This document shows, piece after piece, positions 5,394 to 6,533 of a stretch of DNA of 6,533 bases. The DNA lies in the NCBI GenBank assembly GCA_030595525.1, contig JAUVDD010000097.1:1-6533 (forward strand), read 5' to 3'. The stretch comes from Puniceicoccales bacterium (GTDB lineage Bacteria; Verrucomicrobiota; Verrucomicrobiia; Opitutales; Oceanipulchritudinaceae). The notes below the pieces were generated by a model. That model did no database searches, was not told the origin of the DNA, and worked only from the letters and a program-made list of their open reading frames with translations. The position numbers and the translations under genes are program-made. Each line of letters opens with the position of its first letter. Position 1 is the first letter of the stretch.

Positions 5394-6533
5394 TCAGTTA
5401 TTATCTGCCACGCTGGTCAAGGGATCCGCAAACTGCTGAAAAGCAGTTTCCAGTTCTGCCTCGGAATCAAACTCAATAATTACCCGGAATCCGACATTGA
5501 AGACTTTCTGGTACGGGGCATACATCAGGCGGTAGGATGCCGTCGCGGTCTTTGGCCGGTCCCTCCATGATCCCCCGCGGGCCACTTTCCTCTCCGTATC
5601 GGAAATATCATTACGTCCGTCGTTCTCATCATAGGGATATGGCAAGTAGGAGGAGCGGGTCCACTCAGCCACATTCCCATGCATATCGTGCAATCCCCAT
5701 GGATTTGGCTTGAGTTGTGCGGTTCCGGAAGGAACAAGAATCCCGTCATCGAATGAAACGTCCCGAGGCACGAAATCATTGAGCGGGGTGCGACTTTTGA
5801 CAGATACCGGTTGCGGATTCACACCTCGTACGGCGAGTAGTCCGATGCTCTGATCCGCCAAATTGGCGTACTTTTCAAATCCTGTCTCACCGAAGAAGAA
5901 CGGCTGGTTGCTACCCGCCCGGGCAGCCCATTCCCACTGTGCTTCCGTTGGCAGCTTCATTTCCAGTCCGGTTTCACCGGACAACCATTCAGTAAATGCC
6001 ATCGCTTCCTTCCATGTCACACGAACCACCGGCATCTCGGGCTTATTGGCCGGATAGCCGGCAAGGATGTGATCCTTCCATTGCATATCCACCACCTTGC
6101 TGTTGTGACTCGGCATGAATTTACTGAATTGCTGATTGGAAATCTCTGTGGTCGACATCAGGAAGGGCTTTTCTACCTCCACGATTGACTGGGGATACTC
6201 ATCCGGGGCACCAGTAACTGATCCCATAACATACTTTCCTGCCGGGATTTTCACAAAGTTCAATTCCTGCCCGTTAAATTGAAGTTTCTTGGTCGCAACC
6301 TTCAGGTCCTTCTTCAATGGCCAGCCCTGCATGTCCAATTGTTTGGGCTTCTTCACCTTGGCTGGCTTAACAAACTCCGGACGCTTCTCAGGCAGCGGTG
6401 GAAGCCATTCAATATCATCACAAATCCCCCCAAATGCTTCCTTGAATTCAACTGTACGGGCAGCGATGGAGGTAGTGAATTCACTTTGGTTCACTTCGGT
6501 CCAAGTAGCATGATAAGGAACATTCAAGTCCAC
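5394..6533 (-). CDS. SUMF1/FGE-like domain protein, 5'-truncated by window edge
   Basis: The frame is open to the window edge (its first codon there is GTG inside a coding run), so the start lies outside; 379 residues are visible, numbered here from the edge. Residues 1-45 look like the end of a preceding domain, 46-80 form a Lys/Pro-rich linker, and about 91-353 is a formylglycine-generating-enzyme/SUMF1 domain. Landmarks are KIPAGKYVMGS (95-105), EISNQQF (130-136), LPTEAQWEWAARAG (184-197), NPWGLHDMHGNVAEW (277-291), RGGSW (319-323) and NVGFRVI. True FGEs activate sulfatases through two cysteines just after RGGS(F/W). Here the equivalent positions are about D325 and A330, and the only visible cysteine is C38, so sulfatase activation is unlikely. 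The domain may be structural, ligand-binding or differently catalytic. Multi-domain PVC-group proteins with a C-terminal domain of this kind exist, and the missing N-terminal part would decide the role. The next gene follows after 131 bp. Confidence 0.85.
   Translation of the reverse strand: MDLNVPYHATWTEVNQSEFTTSIAARTVEFKEAFGGICDDIEWLPPLPEKRPEFVKPAKVKKPKQLDMQGWPLKKDLKVATKKLQFNGQELNFVKIPAGKYVMGSVTGAPDEYPQSIVEVEKPFLMSTTEISNQQFSKFMPSHNSKVVDMQWKDHILAGYPANKPEMPVVRVTWKEAMAFTEWLSGETGLEMKLPTEAQWEWAARAGSNQPFFFGETGFEKYANLADQSIGLLAVRGVNPQPVSVKSRTPLNDFVPRDVSFDDGILVPSGTAQLKPNPWGLHDMHGNVAEWTRSSYLPYPYDENDGRNDISDTERKVARGGSWRDRPKTATASYRLMYAPYQKVFNVGFRVIIEFDSEAELETAFQQFADPLTSVADNN

Noticed and set aside
5394..6533. 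Annotation as an active sulfatase-modifying formylglycine-generating enzyme
   Set aside because: The paired catalytic cysteines after RGGSW are absent, so only the fold is supported.

Overview
All six protein genes in this window read on the minus strand, so transcription runs from the high-coordinate end to the low end. No RNA gene, insertion sequence or CRISPR array is visible. The family mix suggests a Gram-negative PVC-group bacterium, most likely a marine Verrucomicrobiota (Opitutales/Puniceicoccales-like), less likely Planctomycetota or Lentisphaerota. The evidence is a Tat-exported Gfo/Idh/MocA oxidoreductase, a Tat-exported sugar isomerase-like TIM barrel, a large SUMF1-type protein, moderate GC coding sequence and a GC-rich palindromic intergenic element. 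This placement is inference from gene content, not a database match.

Layout in transcription order: (1) 6533-5394, the C-terminal part of a protein with an FGE/SUMF1-like domain that lacks the catalytic cysteines of true formylglycine-generating enzymes. (2) An AT-rich intergenic gap (5263-5393) that begins with a REP-like GTAG sequence. (3) 5262-3910, a Gfo/Idh/MocA-family oxidoreductase with a twin-arginine signal. (4) An 89-bp gap (3821-3909) containing a very strong hairpin, which looks like a terminator and overlaps a plausible promoter for the next operon. (5) 3820-39, a tight four-gene operon: TRAP transporter DctP, DctQ and DctM, then a Tat-exported sugar phosphate isomerase/epimerase-like protein. 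The junctions are a 4-bp ATGA overlap, a 5-nt gap and a 1-nt gap. (6) The window ends (1-27) in a GC-rich hairpin preceded by GTAG on the transcribed strand, resembling a REP element.

Working model (inference): the MocA oxidoreductase and the TIM-barrel protein act outside the cytoplasm on a carbohydrate, oxidising and then isomerising, epimerising or cleaving it. The TRAP system then imports the resulting carboxylate or keto-sugar. TRAP systems usually carry carboxylate-bearing solutes, so a sugar acid such as a uronate or aldonate is the most natural guess. Nothing in the sequence fixes the substrate. The most interesting non-coding structures are the hairpin/promoter overlap before dctP and the two related GTAG elements that each follow a stop codon.
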